Source: Alphaproteobacteria bacterium
GTDB taxonomy: Bacteria > Pseudomonadota > Alphaproteobacteria > SMXP01
Length of the DNA: 64,000 nucleotides
Assembly (NCBI GenBank): GCA_028285305.1
Contig: JANQPV010000077.1
Location: 1-64,000 of the forward strand
Direction: 5' to 3'
Part shown: one piece after another, positions 1 through 9,888 of the stretch
How the letters are laid out: each line of letters starts with the position of its first letter
Numbering within the stretch: position 1 is the first letter of the stretch
Program-made: the position numbers and the translations under genes
The notes under the pieces: generated by a model
Told to the model about the DNA's origin: nothing
Seen by the model: only the letters and a program-made list of their open reading frames with translations
The model's database searches: none

Positions 1-103
1 GAGCCGTTTTGGTTTTGACGGAAACACAAAACGGCTCCAGATTCTTTGTTTTGCGCGTTTCCTGACGGTGAACCGGATTCCACTTCACCTGGAAACGCTC
101 TAG
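1..103 (+). repeat. Dispersed palindromic element, copy A
   Basis: Nearly identical to 37787-37889 and, inverted, to 45204-45309. The element has two hairpins: GAGCCGTTTTG pairs with CAAAACGGCTC, and GCGTTTCC pairs with GGAAACGC. The outer ends are an imperfect inverted repeat, CTAGAGC at one side and GCTCTAG at the other. The first three bases of this copy (expected CTA) fall before the window. No coding capacity. It resembles a MITE or REP-type element; no transposase is present in the window to say which. Confidence 0.8.
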
Positions 104-217
104 TCCTCTCGTGCGGCTTGGGTTTAACGAAAAACACGACGGCTTTAGATTGGCTGTTTCGCGCTTTTTGGCCTCGATCAATCGACTTTCAAGCTCGCAC
201 CTGGAAACGCTTCAGAG
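104..217 (+). repeat. Degenerate copy of the palindromic element
   Basis: Directly follows copy A and keeps the same order of landmarks with many changes: GCGGCTTGGGTTT, then ACACGACGGCTTTAGATT, a GTTTCGCGCTTTTT block, and CACCTGGAAACGCTTCAGAGC at the end. It reads as an older, decayed copy placed in tandem. The match was found by eye and is imperfect, so confidence is moderate. Confidence 0.45.
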
Positions 218-816
218 CTGATCGGAACTCCACGATCCTACCAGGGGCTTGTCCCTTGAGTCTTCGAATTGCGTCTATCCCGCCGCCTTTCGCACGTCGT
301 TCGATCCTCAATCGAGTTGGTGGGAGCCTTGCTTAGTATGCCTACTGAAGAAGCGGATGCTTTGCGATTAAGCTGGTGAGGATCACACTCCTGTTTCGTC
401 AGGCCGATGGACCGTATGTCGGCGCCGCGAGGCGGAAGACCTTTCAATGGCCGTGCACACGCATCGACGTGCCCGGCTATTCTCCTCGGAACGATCGGAC
501 AAAAATCGTGTTTGGCTAAACGGTTCTGTTAGCGAGCCAAATCACTCATCAATACGGGTCGGTTGAGGCGAACGCTTTCGATTCCGTAGAAGTCAATGAT
601 GGTGAAAACAATTGGTGCGGGGAAGTTCAGCGAGCTGGGCGATAAGCGTTTGTTGTTCACCTCTTCGCAAAGGCGACTTCACGCGATCGATGGTGTGGAA
701 ATCCAAGGTACCCGTCCGCCTTAATTGGCAGGTATGACAATGTGGGCAGCGGTGCTTAAACGCGAGGGGTGTTCCTCAATCGAAGCGGCCGAGTACGTCG
801 CTCTGTTAAAGCTGGT
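218..816. other. Intergenic stretch without a recognisable gene
   Basis: About 600 bases between the repeats and the pufC stop codon. Short open frames exist on both strands, but none has a recognisable product together with a good ribosome site. No clear terminator hairpin with a T-run was found downstream of pufC. It may hold the remains of decayed sequence. Confidence 0.5.
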
Positions 817-1938
817 TTACTCGCCCGGCGTCTCAGGTGATTTCAACGTCGGCGTACCGCCCAAGGCCGCCCTATGCTGATAGTACGTGTTTTTCAGCTG
901 CCCCGTCGTGATCGTCGGGCCGATGAGAGACGGGAAGTCTTGAACCATGCTTTGTCCGTTCAGAGGTTTATTCGCGCCCTGATGGCAGGTCGCACAGTTC
1001 ACTTTTGCGACATCGCCCAGCTCACCCAGACGGTGGGGCGGGAATTCACCCTGCAGCGGCTCCAGATAATCCACGTTAAGCTTTCTGGACATTTGAATGC
1101 CGTGCCAAGCGGTTGCCCGCTGGGGTGGACTTTGCGCCCAATCGTAGAATGAACGGGAATTGTGGCAATGCGTACAGTTTACGCCCAAGGCCTCCGACAT
1201 ATGGACCATCAGCCCGTACGTCAGCTCCGTTTGCTTGATTGATCTGCGATTGTCCGCAGGCAGCGCTTCGGTTGACGCAACACGAATGTTTTCTTTGTCA
1301 CGAAGCAACGCAGTCAGGGGGTCGTAGGGCAGAGATGTTAAGCCCACGGACTCTGCAGGAGAATTCTGGCCGGCCTTGTTGCCCGCCATTCCCCGCGCGC
1401 CATTGGGTTCGCCTTCGGTAAACCAGATCTCTTCAGGAACGGGATTGCCTCTGTGGCACGTGTAACAGGTCACACCGGTTTCCGCTACGTGATCGCTCCA
1501 TCCGGTGTTTATGTGCCTCACCATCTCAATCATGCGCCGAGATACGACTTTTGTATAAATGTCATCTGATGCAAGACTTTCGACGGCGTGACAATAGTTG
1601 CAGCCTTCTTCCGGGGAGACCCACTCGGTCATGGCAATCATCAGCCGGTCAAACTGGTCCACGCTGATATCGCCCAAGACTTGGACGTTTTCGTAGACTT
1701 CAGACGCTCTGGGGCCAGCCATATCAACAGCGTCCAAGGGGTATGGCGCCTCAGGAATTTCATTGGCACGAACCAACGAGTGGAGCTCATCCGGATTCAT
1801 AAACTGAGCCATTCCAGTTCCTCTGTATCCAGATTGCGAGACGTCAATGGGCGGGGCCACCCAACCTGCTGTCAAGAAGGATGCAATCGTCAGAAGAACC
1901 GTAACCGTCACACCAATAAGAATGATCCCGAGTCGCAT
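817..1938 (-). CDS. pufC: Photosynthetic reaction centre tetraheme cytochrome c subunit
   Basis: The 373-aa protein is the periplasmic electron donor that re-reduces the photo-oxidised special pair. It carries four CXXCH haem sites (CNYCH, CYTCH, CTHCH, CATCH), the number expected for PufC. The N-terminus is a hydrophobic segment (about residues 5-27) without a lipobox cysteine, so it is probably an uncleaved membrane anchor rather than a lipoprotein. It is the last gene of the puf operon, 10 bp after pufM. Its presence means the reaction centre is the cytochrome-bound type, unlike Rhodobacter, which has PufX here. Confidence 0.97.
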   Translation of the reverse strand: MRLGIILIGVTVTVLLTIASFLTAGWVAPPIDVSQSGYRGTGMAQFMNPDELHSLVRANEIPEAPYPLDAVDMAGPRASEVYENVQVLGDISVDQFDRLMIAMTEWVSPEEGCNYCHAVESLASDDIYTKVVSRRMIEMVRHINTGWSDHVAETGVTCYTCHRGNPVPEEIWFTEGEPNGARGMAGNKAGQNSPAESVGLTSLPYDPLTALLRDKENIRVASTEALPADNRRSIKQTELTYGLMVHMSEALGVNCTHCHNSRSFYDWAQSPPQRATAWHGIQMSRKLNVDYLEPLQGEFPPHRLGELGDVAKVNCATCHQGANKPLNGQSMVQDFPSLIGPTITTGQLKNTYYQHRAALGGTPTLKSPETPGE

Positions 1939-1948
1939 TGGATGTCCC

Positions 1949-2920
1949 CTATTGTGTGTTTAAAGCTGGGTCGACGACGGGTGGCAAAACTTCAGGATAA
2001 GCAGGTGCCACGTCGTGCTTTACTGCCCACAAATACCAGTTGTCTACGGCCGTCCCTGTGAGGAGGATCCCTATTCCACCCGTCAACGGACACAGGACCG
2101 CAAACCACCACGCCCACCGGTGGATGGATTCCATGCTGGCATTGAACCCCATGGTCCAGCGCCAGAACAGTGCCGCGCGCTCCGATGCCGTTCCGCGATC
2201 CACGATTTGTTCGATTTCCCGGTCACCGCCAAAACGGCTTACTGCCAAGATCGTCGCGCCGTGCATCGCAAATAGAAGCGTTGATCCGTACAAAAAGACA
2301 ATCGAGAGACAGTGGAACGGATTATAAAACAAGTTTCCATATCGAATGGAGAACGCCGCCGTCCAATCGAGGTGAGGGAATATCCCAAACGGTACTGCTT
2401 CGCCCCAGCTTCCCATCATGATCGGGCGAATGAATCCCAAAACCAAATACAACCAGATAGCGGCCGCAAAGGCCCATGCCACATGGGTTCCCATTCCCAG
2501 AGCCACCGCGCGCTGGTAGGTGCGGACCCACCAGAGTATGATAGAGGCGGTCAGGAAGAACCCAGCCATGAGCCACCATCCGCCTTCGTTTAGTGGAGGA
2601 AAGCTCAAACCATAGGCCGGCGGAGGCGGTTCAAGAGCGAGCCAGGGCAACTGGCGAACGAACTCGACCGGATCCCAGTTCACGGACGCCCACATATTCA
2701 GGCCAATGATTTCTATGGCGACGAGACCAAAGACAATGGACAAAACACCAGTCCAGCCAAGATAGATCGGCCCCAACTGCGCGTTTCCGATCTTTCCCAG
2801 CCAATACTCGAATCCAGGTGTTCCAATCCGTTCACCTTGAGTATCGATAACATCCGAAACTCCAGCGTGAACGGGGGCTTTCAGCTGAACTCGTGTAAAA
2901 ATGTTCTGATAGTCCGTCAT
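1949..2920 (-). CDS. pufM: Photosynthetic reaction centre M subunit
   Basis: A 323-aa protein with five membrane helices, one of the two core subunits binding the bacteriochlorophyll special pair, bacteriopheophytin and quinones. Family landmarks are visible: the TGxxxW-type N-terminal region, [13 protein letters not shown], the NPFHCLSI helix with its special-pair histidine, [10 protein letters not shown] with an iron-ligand histidine, and [10 protein letters not shown] with a second one. Length is normal for PufM with a pufC partner. It follows pufL by 40 bp in the puf operon. Confidence 0.98.
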   Translation of the reverse strand: MTDYQNIFTRVQLKAPVHAGVSDVIDTQGERIGTPGFEYWLGKIGNAQLGPIYLGWTGVLSIVFGLVAIEIIGLNMWASVNWDPVEFVRQLPWLALEPPPPAYGLSFPPLNEGGWWLMAGFFLTASIILWWVRTYQRAVALGMGTHVAWAFAAAIWLYLVLGFIRPIMMGSWGEAVPFGIFPHLDWTAAFSIRYGNLFYNPFHCLSIVFLYGSTLLFAMHGATILAVSRFGGDREIEQIVDRGTASERAALFWRWTMGFNASMESIHRWAWWFAVLCPLTGGIGILLTGTAVDNWYLWAVKHDVAPAYPEVLPPVVDPALNTQ

Positions 2921-2960
2921 TCCCTGCTTCCCAGGTTCCTAGAAAATATCCATGCGTTCG

Positions 2961-3785
2961 CTACGGCCAAATCGGTAGATCCAACCACCACGTCCACCAT
3001 TCGGGCCAGCCCTTGGTCCAGAACGGGCCACTAATCAGTATGCACACCGCACTCCAGAAACCGGCTGAAAGAGCCAAGAAGAGACCCAACCTGTGAATAC
3101 CCAAAGTGCCGATGGAATATCCGATCACGTCTCGAAAGAACGTATCCTCGTGTTCGGGTGACCGGACTGTTTGCCCCTTTTGGGGGTTTGTCGAGGAAAG
3201 GATCAGCGAGCCATGCAGCGCAAGTGCTAACGTCGTCGTAAAGAAGAACGTCACCGCCAGCATGTGGGCGGGATTATAGTGAAAGTGGAGATACTGGTAT
3301 CCGACATTGGACACCCAGTCTAAGTGACTGAATATACCGTATGGGAATCCATGTCCCCAAGCACCCAACAACAACGGCCGGAACACGACCAATGTTACAT
3401 AGGCAAAAATCGCAACACTGAACGCGAAAGGCACGTGATAACCAATCCCAAGCTTCCGGCAGATTTCAACCTCACGCAGAGCCCAAGATCCAAACGCGCC
3501 GATGGCGCAAATCGTGATCAATTGCCATAATCCGCCTTCCCTTAGCGGAGCGAACGCCAGTCCGTAAGACAAATCAGGCGGGGCAATGTTTATTTGCCAA
3601 ACGTTCCAGGTCGGCCCGATCGCGGCACCCCAAATGATCAGTGCCGTACCTAACGTGGCGAAAAATATGGTCGTGACACCAAAAAAGCCCACGTAGAACG
3701 GTCCAAACCAGAAATCGAAGAGATCTCCCCCGATTAGGGTGCCTCCACGAATCCTGTACTTTCTTTCAAAGCTCAACAGAGCCAT
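2961..3785 (-). CDS. pufL: Photosynthetic reaction centre L subunit
   Basis: A 274-aa, five-helix membrane protein that pairs with PufM to form the reaction-centre core. It opens with the family signature [20 protein letters not shown] and contains [16 protein letters not shown], the HYNPAHM segment that supplies the special-pair ligand, the [10 protein letters not shown] segment with an iron-site histidine, and [11 protein letters not shown]. Length is standard. A long inverted repeat precedes it in the pufA-pufL gap (3801-3872), probably setting the LH1 to reaction-centre mRNA ratio. Confidence 0.98.
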   Translation of the reverse strand: MALLSFERKYRIRGGTLIGGDLFDFWFGPFYVGFFGVTTIFFATLGTALIIWGAAIGPTWNVWQINIAPPDLSYGLAFAPLREGGLWQLITICAIGAFGSWALREVEICRKLGIGYHVPFAFSVAIFAYVTLVVFRPLLLGAWGHGFPYGIFSHLDWVSNVGYQYLHFHYNPAHMLAVTFFFTTTLALALHGSLILSSTNPQKGQTVRSPEHEDTFFRDVIGYSIGTLGIHRLGLFLALSAGFWSAVCILISGPFWTKGWPEWWTWWLDLPIWP

Positions 3786-3800
3786 CGCCCGCTCCCATTC

Positions 3801-3872
3801 TCGATCAGCTCAAGCCGCTAACCCCACAGTACCTACGGCTGTCGTTTAACTTGGCAGAGCTGAGCTGATCGA
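3801..3872 (-). promoter_or_regulatory. Inverted repeat between pufA and pufL (mRNA stem-loop)
   Basis: Perfect 12-bp arms, TCGATCAGCTCA at 3801-3812 and TGAGCTGATCGA at 3861-3872, with a smaller nested hairpin (AGCCG 3813-3817 with CGGCT 3836-3840). It lies in the gap between pufA and pufL. In Rhodobacter, stem-loops at this same place protect the pufBA transcript from 3' decay so that LH1 is made in excess of reaction centre. The same role here is inferred from position. Confidence 0.7.
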
Positions 3873-3899
3873 CGTCAGAGTTAAGTCATGCCACCGGAG

Positions 3900-4085
3900 T
3901 TACCCGTCCCCTGGTAGCGGGGAGAATTGGGAAACAGCTCCCGGGGATGTACTTGGACCTTCCAGCCAATTGAAACGATCTGTGCTGAGCAGAATAAAGT
4001 GAATCAAGATAGCTAGAATGAATAAGAACGTGACCAATGCGACCAGCGTTCTGCGAGGATCAAAAAGAAGCCAAAGTCTCCACAT
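3900..4085 (-). CDS. pufA: LH1 antenna alpha polypeptide
   Basis: A 61-aa single-helix antenna protein starting [12 protein letters not shown], the classic LH1 alpha N-terminus. The bacteriochlorophyll ligand is His29 in ILIHFILL, and Trp40 in RFNWLEG sits where the hydrogen bond to the pigment acetyl group is made, so a normal LH1 near-infrared band is expected. It follows pufB by 12 bp and forms the ring around the reaction centre with PufB. Confidence 0.96.
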   Translation of the reverse strand: MWRLWLLFDPRRTLVALVTFLFILAILIHFILLSTDRFNWLEGPSTSPGAVSQFSPLPGDG

Positions 4086-4097
4086 TTGATCAGCCTC

Positions 4098-4331
4098 CTA
4101 TCCAATAAAGGGAAGAACTTGCGAAAGTGCGAGCTGAGTATTCTCCATCAAAGAAGAGTACCCGCCTACTGGCGGTAACCACGGACGCCACATCCAAACA
4201 AGAACATGCGCGACAATTGCGATAACCGTAAATCCAATAAAACTCGTCATGAAGACGCTATGGAATTCCTTAGCTTCTTCGGGTGATAGGCCGGATAATG
4301 TCCCCGTACCTTGGTCTCCATCTAGTGCCAT
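4098..4331 (-). CDS. pufB: LH1 antenna beta polypeptide
   Basis: A 77-aa antenna protein, with an acidic N-terminus containing LSPEEAKEFHSVFMTSF (His24) and the transmembrane ligand His42 in IVAHVLVWMWRPW. The C-terminal tail after RPW is about 27 residues longer than in many LH1 beta chains. An AGGAG ribosome site precedes the ATG. It comes after pufQ and before pufA, the usual order. Confidence 0.96.
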   Translation of the reverse strand: MALDGDQGTGTLSGLSPEEAKEFHSVFMTSFIGFTVIAIVAHVLVWMWRPWLPPVGGYSSLMENTQLALSQVLPFIG

Positions 4332-4439
4332 TTTACTCTCCTTTCTGAGCGTTTAGCGGCGCAAACCCTCCCGGATCCGCCGAGGTGGTAGAGGGCACCT
4401 CCTCACCATATTTGCCGGATCAACCGGACAAATTCTCTG

Positions 4440-4679
4440 TCAGCCCATAAAAACATATGGGACAATCGTATCCGCGACTTCGTGCGCCTCATCGCTCAGC
4501 GATTTCTTCGAACGCTCCTGAATCGGAAAGTCATACCACTTCCATTTGAAGATGCGCCCGACGGCTGCGGTTAAGTAAAAAACGCTGAAGCACCACGCGT
4601 AAATCGTACGGTATTCCCACGACTCATTCTCTCGGGCATTCGACCGGGCGTGCTCGACTCTGTTTCGTTTTGTACGCAT
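4440..4679 (-). CDS. pufQ: PufQ-like bacteriochlorophyll/antenna assembly protein
   Basis: A 79-aa protein with one hydrophobic segment (about residues 25-42, IYAWCFSVFYLTAAVG) and a C-terminal SDEAHEVADTIVPYVFMG stretch. Family PufQ proteins share this plan: short basic N-terminus, one helix, and an EA-rich segment ending near PxxFM. Position between bchZ and pufB is diagnostic. PufQ is needed for normal bacteriochlorophyll delivery in Rhodobacter; its exact action is unsettled. The sequence match is weak, so the name rests largely on context. Confidence 0.75.
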   Translation of the reverse strand: MRTKRNRVEHARSNARENESWEYRTIYAWCFSVFYLTAAVGRIFKWKWYDFPIQERSKKSLSDEAHEVADTIVPYVFMG

Positions 4680-4738
4680 GATTTCCTCCCAAATCGTTCA
4701 GAGATGATGTGCTCTTGATACTTCAAACTTTTCACGGG

Positions 4739-6196
4739 CTATACCGTAGTCATTTCCTTCACTTTGCCGTTTGCATCCAACAAGTGATCCGCCGTTACCC
4801 GGGCGTGTCCTGCTTTTCGCGCCACTTGTTCAGCGTCTTCCCTGATTTGTTTAGCCGCGGAGATCCGAGTCAGAATCGGGTGATCAGCAAGTATCCGCTC
4901 GAGAGCATCGGTGGCCGTATCATCCCAGGTTAGTTCCGTAGACTGACGTGCCAGTGTCGACTCGACTGCATCCAGCTCAGTTCCGAGCGGCAAGATATGG
5001 AATAGGGCGTCAAAGAAACCGTTGCAGATTTCCTGGACCACATAAGTTGCCCCCGCGTACCCCATGAACGGTGTGCCCCGATGGCGACGGATGGCAGCGC
5101 CTGGGAATGAGGCGGGTATAAACGACGATCGACCCCCTGATTCGGCCAAGTACATTCGCTCGTTATAGCTGCCGAACACAACCAACGGAGGGGTTTCCTT
5201 CAATGACTGGCGAACCGCATTGTTGTTCGTCTTCGCACCGGCGCATCGTGAAACAGCGAGGGTGCAGGGAAATCCCAACTCCGCCTCCAAGAAGTGTTTG
5301 AGCCCCCTTGCATAGGTCTCGTTCGCCACGACGGCAAAATTCGCGGTGCCGAAGAAATCTTGGGTGACAGAGCGCCACAAGTCCCAGAGGGGCTTCAACG
5401 TCGTATGCTTTTCGCTCTCAATAAACGGTTCCGGATCCAAGCCGAGGAGAGACCCCAATTCGCGCAAAAATTTGGTTGTGCTGTCGAGCCCGATTGGCGC
5501 TTGCAGATATGGCCGATCCAAGGCCTCACACAACATTCGGCCAAATTCCCTGTACAGACAGACATTCACGTCAGCATCGACCAGCTTGCCGATATCGTTC
5601 AGGTGAACGCCTAAAGGAAATACCAGATTGACTTCCGCACCAATTCCTTCGATCAGCCTACATACCTCTGCTAAATCGGAGGGCATGTTGAACATGCCGT
5701 AGGACGGCCCAATAAGATTCACCCGAGGTTTGGAGCCTTCGGCACTCTTTGCGCGTTTCGGCGCTTTTCCACGTTTCAACCCATATTCTGTCCACAGCCA
5801 ATATAGCGCGCGGTCTGCGGACTGCCACTGATCCTCATCGATCGTACGAGGCAAAAAGCGCTTAATGTTGGTGCCTTCGGGTGTGACGCCGCCGCCGATC
5901 ATTTCCGCTATCGATCCTGTCACCACGACAGCAGGTTGATCCGGGTCCAATGTCCCATGGGCGCGCCGCATGGCCTGTTCGGTGCCATGCTGGCCGAGCT
6001 CTTCTTCGCCCAGGCCAGTGACCACGATCGGCAATTCATGGGGCGGCAAAGCGTCCGTGTAGTGCAAAACGGATGTGACGGGCAGGTTTTCACAGCCGAC
6101 AGGTCCGTCAATAATCACTTGCAGACCCTTCACCGCCGTGAAGACATACACGGACCCCCAGTATCCTCCGGCCCGGTCGTGGTCTAAGACTAGCAT
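4739..6196 (-). CDS. bchZ: Chlorophyllide a reductase subunit Z
   Basis: A 485-aa NifK-like subunit of chlorophyllide a oxidoreductase, which reduces ring B to give the bacteriochlorin. With BchY it forms the catalytic core that receives electrons from BchX. It begins [34 protein letters not shown], with the cluster cysteine in the [13 protein letters not shown] segment. The C-terminus has the small helical domain ([23 protein letters not shown]) seen in BchB and BchZ. Its start overlaps the bchY end by 7 bp, so the two are translationally coupled. Confidence 0.97.
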   Translation of the reverse strand: MLVLDHDRAGGYWGSVYVFTAVKGLQVIIDGPVGCENLPVTSVLHYTDALPPHELPIVVTGLGEEELGQHGTEQAMRRAHGTLDPDQPAVVVTGSIAEMIGGGVTPEGTNIKRFLPRTIDEDQWQSADRALYWLWTEYGLKRGKAPKRAKSAEGSKPRVNLIGPSYGMFNMPSDLAEVCRLIEGIGAEVNLVFPLGVHLNDIGKLVDADVNVCLYREFGRMLCEALDRPYLQAPIGLDSTTKFLRELGSLLGLDPEPFIESEKHTTLKPLWDLWRSVTQDFFGTANFAVVANETYARGLKHFLEAELGFPCTLAVSRCAGAKTNNNAVRQSLKETPPLVVFGSYNERMYLAESGGRSSFIPASFPGAAIRRHRGTPFMGYAGATYVVQEICNGFFDALFHILPLGTELDAVESTLARQSTELTWDDTATDALERILADHPILTRISAAKQIREDAEQVARKAGHARVTADHLLDANGKVKEMTTV

Positions 6197-7800
6197 CCAA
6201 CAGCCTCCTCAAGCCCCTTTTCGGCAGGCGCAGCCCGCCGAGCCTTCTTTTGAGCTTGCGGTTTGGGTTCGGTCGGCGGGGTCTCCCATACACCCGCCGC
6301 AAATCCATCGCCCACGCCCTCGAAAAACGCCTTCATGTCCGCAAAGCGATCGCGGTTTGCCATCGCCGCATTGATGACTTGGGCAAGCGATCCGGCTCCC
6401 GCCGGTCCCATCAGCGGCCGCGCAGAAATGAGGTTCGTGAAGTAAAGGGCCGGCGTTGCCTTTTCTTTGGCTTTTTGAACAACGGGTGTCGTACCAATCG
6501 CCAGATCGGGTTCAAATTCCTCAAAGGCCGCCAAGTCTTGTTCTAAAGAAGCACGATATTGCACGTGCACACCTTTTTGTTCCAGCCAATCGCGGTCCAC
6601 TTCGGACCAGACCGTGCGCGGACATGCGGTGCCCACGTACCGAACGTCCGCGCCGCTTTCAATAAGAAGACGGGCTACCAATAGCTCCGACCCTTCATAA
6701 CCGGACAGCGTGATCCGCCCCCGGATGGCTGCGTTTGACAACGCGCCGTCAATGGCTGTCAGTATTCTGTCTTTTACGCCGTCGGTGACCTTTTGGGCGA
6801 CGCCACATGTGTCCCCGATGCGGTCGAGCCAGGCGGCTGTGCCGTCCCTGCCGACAGGGGCTGAGCCAACGATTGGGCGCCCTGCGCTTTCGAACTCGCG
6901 GAATACCGACGTATAAAATGGGTGAATAGCGGCCACAACCGTGCTGTCCAACGCACTGTACAATTCTCTCCACTCGCGGGTTGGGACGGTCGGTCCAACG
7001 GCCAGCCCCATGGGTTCCAACATCATTCCGATGCCCATGGGGTCGGCCGGAAAAACCTCTCCGACCAAAGCGACGGTCGGACGACTCTCTACGCCTTCTC
7101 GCGGCGCCTGTACGGGCCCTTGTTCCACTTCTTCTCGGGCATAAGCGAGCATGGCACCACTTAAGACATCTTTTGCTTCCGCATGGGTGGGTACACCGAA
7201 GCCCGGGACATCAATGCCTATAATCCGCACACCATCAATTTCTTTGGGGAGAAGTTTTAGGGGGACGCCCGAGGCTGTCGGCACGCAGAGATTGGTTACG
7301 ACGATCGCGTCATATAATTCAGGATCCGCAAGGTCGTAAACCGCCTCGCGAATGTCTTCAAAGAGTTTCCCCGTAACCAGAGTCTCCGAGTTGAAGGGCA
7401 CATATCCGACGGTACGGCGCGCACCATAGAAGTGCGATGTAAACGTCAATCCGTAAACGCAACAGGCCGAGCCGCTAAGAATAGTGGCCGTGCGCCGCAT
7501 TCTGAGCCCCACTCTCAATGAACCAAACGCTGGGCACATGCTTTGGGGCTGGTCGTGCGGGCCCACCGGATAGTCTTTCGCATACTGGTCCAACGCCTCG
7601 CTCTTTCCCGCAGCTTCAGCGGCGCGGCGCAGTTCTTCCTTGCCAGCGTGACAAGACACTTCCTTCGTGTTCACCGACAGAGCGCCGGTTCGTACGTCCT
7701 CGGTCTGCGGAACACTCGCCGCTTCCGCCTCGCCAGACTCAGCGGTTGGTTCAATTCCCGAACCTGAAACCTCTCGTTTTTGCGTGCCCACCTTCGTCAT
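6190..7800 (-). CDS. bchY: Chlorophyllide a reductase subunit Y
   Basis: A 536-aa NifD-like subunit of chlorophyllide a reductase. After a charged low-complexity N-terminus (about 80 residues) comes the conserved [16 protein letters not shown] region with a cluster cysteine, then [27 protein letters not shown], typical of BchY. The C-terminal tail ([18 protein letters not shown]) is basic and unlike other subunits. It lies between bchX (48 bp) and bchZ (overlap) in the bch-puf superoperon. Confidence 0.97.
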   Translation of the reverse strand: MTKVGTQKREVSGSGIEPTAESGEAEAASVPQTEDVRTGALSVNTKEVSCHAGKEELRRAAEAAGKSEALDQYAKDYPVGPHDQPQSMCPAFGSLRVGLRMRRTATILSGSACCVYGLTFTSHFYGARRTVGYVPFNSETLVTGKLFEDIREAVYDLADPELYDAIVVTNLCVPTASGVPLKLLPKEIDGVRIIGIDVPGFGVPTHAEAKDVLSGAMLAYAREEVEQGPVQAPREGVESRPTVALVGEVFPADPMGIGMMLEPMGLAVGPTVPTREWRELYSALDSTVVAAIHPFYTSVFREFESAGRPIVGSAPVGRDGTAAWLDRIGDTCGVAQKVTDGVKDRILTAIDGALSNAAIRGRITLSGYEGSELLVARLLIESGADVRYVGTACPRTVWSEVDRDWLEQKGVHVQYRASLEQDLAAFEEFEPDLAIGTTPVVQKAKEKATPALYFTNLISARPLMGPAGAGSLAQVINAAMANRDRFADMKAFFEGVGDGFAAGVWETPPTEPKPQAQKKARRAAPAEKGLEEAVGC

Positions 7801-7848
7801 CTGCCTACGTTATCTGCCTACGTTCTCATTCTGCTTCCAAGCGATCCG

Positions 7849-8841
7849 CTATACGGAATCGTAAATCACCTCTAAGGACGCCTTTTCGACAACTTTGCCT
7901 CCACACATATCCGCCATCGTCGCAGGCTCTAGCTGAACGCCGCGGCCAACTTCTTCACCCTTGAACAGATCCAATAGTTGGTCCTGGCTCAACGGCTGCG
8001 GATGTTCCGGCACAGCTTCAGCCACATTGACCGCAAGCTGTTCAAAAAGAGCTGCCCACTGACTTCCCGGCTTGCCGACGATTTCATAATTCGCGCTCTT
8101 GCGCCGAATGTCATCGTCAGCGGGAATTGCAGACAAAATGGGAATGCCGACCGAGTCAGCAAATGCTTGGGCTTCTCCGGTGCCGTCGTCCTTATTGACG
8201 ACCATTCCCGCCACTCCGACGTTGCCCCCCAGTTTCTGGAAGTAGTCCACGGCGGAACATACATTGTTCGCGACGTATAAGGACTGAAGATCGTTGGAAC
8301 CGACTACAATTACTTTTTGGCACATATCCCGAGCAATCGGCAGACCAAACCCTCCGCACACGACATCACCAAGAAAATCCAAAAGAACATAGTCGAAGGA
8401 CCAATCGTGAAACCCAAGCTTTTCAAGTAGCTCGAACCCATGAATGATCCCGCGTCCGCCGCAGCCACGTCCGACTTCAGGCCCCCCAAGTTCCATCGCG
8501 AATACACCGTCGCGCTTGAAACACACATCTTCGATTCCCACTTCGTCTCCAGCAGACTTCATCTTGGAGGACGTTTCGATAATGGTCGGACAGGCCTTGC
8601 CTCCGAACAAAAGAGAAGTGGTATCGCTCTTGGGATCGCAGCCGATAAGCAAGACCCGCTTGCCAAGCTGGGCCATCATGTAGGACAGGTTTGCAAGCGT
8701 GAAGCTCTTTCCAATGCCGCCCTTGCCGTAGATAGCAATGACTTGTGTCTTACTTGTGGGCTCTCCAGAAGGTACGGGCTCCGGACCTTCTTTTGACGCC
8801 TCGGCTCTTAGTCGTTCGGTATACTGTACATCAATGTTCAT
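7849..8841 (-). CDS. bchX: Chlorophyllide a reductase iron-sulfur ATPase subunit X
   Basis: A 330-aa NifH-like ATPase that passes electrons to BchYZ from a shared 4Fe-4S cluster. The P-loop is IYGKGGIGKSFTLANLS, followed by LIGCDPKSDTTSLLFGG (switch region). Cluster cysteines are in KACPT-to-CGGRG and DVVCGGFGLP. The ATG at 8841 was chosen over an in-frame start at 8877 because the latter lies inside bchC, and family members begin close to this point. The gap to the bchC stop is 17 bp. Confidence 0.96.
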   Translation of the reverse strand: MNIDVQYTERLRAEASKEGPEPVPSGEPTSKTQVIAIYGKGGIGKSFTLANLSYMMAQLGKRVLLIGCDPKSDTTSLLFGGKACPTIIETSSKMKSAGDEVGIEDVCFKRDGVFAMELGGPEVGRGCGGRGIIHGFELLEKLGFHDWSFDYVLLDFLGDVVCGGFGLPIARDMCQKVIVVGSNDLQSLYVANNVCSAVDYFQKLGGNVGVAGMVVNKDDGTGEAQAFADSVGIPILSAIPADDDIRRKSANYEIVGKPGSQWAALFEQLAVNVAEAVPEHPQPLSQDQLLDLFKGEEVGRGVQLEPATMADMCGGKVVEKASLEVIYDSV

Positions 8842-8858
8842 AGTTTTGGACCTAGCCC

Positions 8859-9839
8859 TTAACCGTTCGCGTTCCAATCAATAACCATTTTTAGACATGA
8901 GGGATCGTTGAAAGCGGCGTCATACGCACTCTCGATGCTGTCAGGCGTTCGCCTGTGCGTGATCAAGCCGTCCAAAGATAGCCTTCCGCTCTTAACTAAC
9001 TCCGTTACGGCGGTCAGATCTGATTCCTTCCATTCCGCTGCAACACGAATCCTGGCTTCGCGCATGAACGCGGGCGCAAATGAAAAGGCCAGTTGGTTCT
9101 TATAGAACCCCGCCAGCACGATCTCACCACCGGGCGCCAATCGCGAAACGAGTGAATCGAGAATGCTCGAATCGCCGCTTACGTCATAAACCGATTCATA
9201 GTCCTTACGGGGATCATCGTCCGGATGGAGCACTCGGTATCCCTGTCCTCCCTCCATTCTTAGATCTTGCGTTTCCCAAACAACCGGATTACCTCCGGCC
9301 AAAACTGCCAACCTTGCGAGCAGACGCCCCAAGACCCCGTGTCCAACGATGAGTTCAGGCGAGCGTCCCGCCGATCTCGACATGGAATGATAAGCCGTCG
9401 CGGCAAGAGCAAAGAGTACAGAGTTTTGGGTCCCGGCTTCGGCGAGGGGAACCACACGTTTGCTGGGAACAACAACACGAGAAGCCGATCCACCAAACAA
9501 GCCCCGCAAGCCCCGATAGCAATCAGCACCCGGGACAAATACGGTCTCACCCACTTTCCGCTCCGCCATTGGTCCGGCATCGCTAATGACGCCCACGGAC
9601 TCGTATCCAGGCACAAGAGGATAGCCCATGCCGGGGAATGGCGGCATGTCCCCTGAACACAGGAGCCTCTCCGTCCCTGTGCTGATCCCGCTCCAGCGGA
9701 TATCGACAAGAACATCATCCTCTCCCGGATCTTTCAGCTCAACTTGATCTAATCCGAGCGTGTTCGGCGAATGGACGATTACAGCTCTTGCATCGATCGA
9801 ACTGCCAGAGCGTGTAGGAGCGGTCATGTGTTCTGCCAT
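8859..9839 (-). CDS. bchC: Bacteriochlorophyllide a dehydrogenase
   Basis: A 326-aa zinc-less, medium-chain dehydrogenase-type enzyme that oxidises the 3-hydroxyethyl group to the 3-acetyl group of bacteriochlorophyllide. Typical segments are VELKDPGEDDVLVDIRWSGISTGTERLL, GYESVGVI and PDELIVGHGVLGRLLARL. It is the first gene of the bchCXYZ-puf run after crtEF. Two PpsR-type operators lie immediately upstream (9845-9888), so it has its own regulated promoter even though crtF is only 43 bp upstream. Confidence 0.96.
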   Translation of the reverse strand: MAEHMTAPTRSGSSIDARAVIVHSPNTLGLDQVELKDPGEDDVLVDIRWSGISTGTERLLCSGDMPPFPGMGYPLVPGYESVGVISDAGPMAERKVGETVFVPGADCYRGLRGLFGGSASRVVVPSKRVVPLAEAGTQNSVLFALAATAYHSMSRSAGRSPELIVGHGVLGRLLARLAVLAGGNPVVWETQDLRMEGGQGYRVLHPDDDPRKDYESVYDVSGDSSILDSLVSRLAPGGEIVLAGFYKNQLAFSFAPAFMREARIRVAAEWKESDLTAVTELVKSGRLSLDGLITHRRTPDSIESAYDAAFNDPSCLKMVIDWNANG

Positions 9840-9844
9840 AATGG

Positions 9845-9888
9845 TGTAACTGTAGCTTTACACTGTTTTATGTCAAGCAAATTAGACA
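9845..9888 (-). promoter_or_regulatory. Tandem PpsR/CrtJ operators and promoter of bchC
   Basis: Two TGT-N12-ACA palindromes lie at 9845-9862 and 9871-9888, exactly 8 bp apart. The same paired spacing is known for cooperative CrtJ/PpsR binding at the Rhodobacter bchC promoter. On the minus strand a TTGACA -35 is the end of the distal site and a TACAGT -10-like hexamer (16-bp spacer) lies in the proximal site, so the repressor would cover both promoter elements. The distal site runs into the crtF 3' end. Confidence 0.85.

Noticed and set aside
46-336. 96-aa plus-strand frame at the window start
   Set aside because: It runs through the palindromic repeats A and its degenerate copy and has no protein-like signature.
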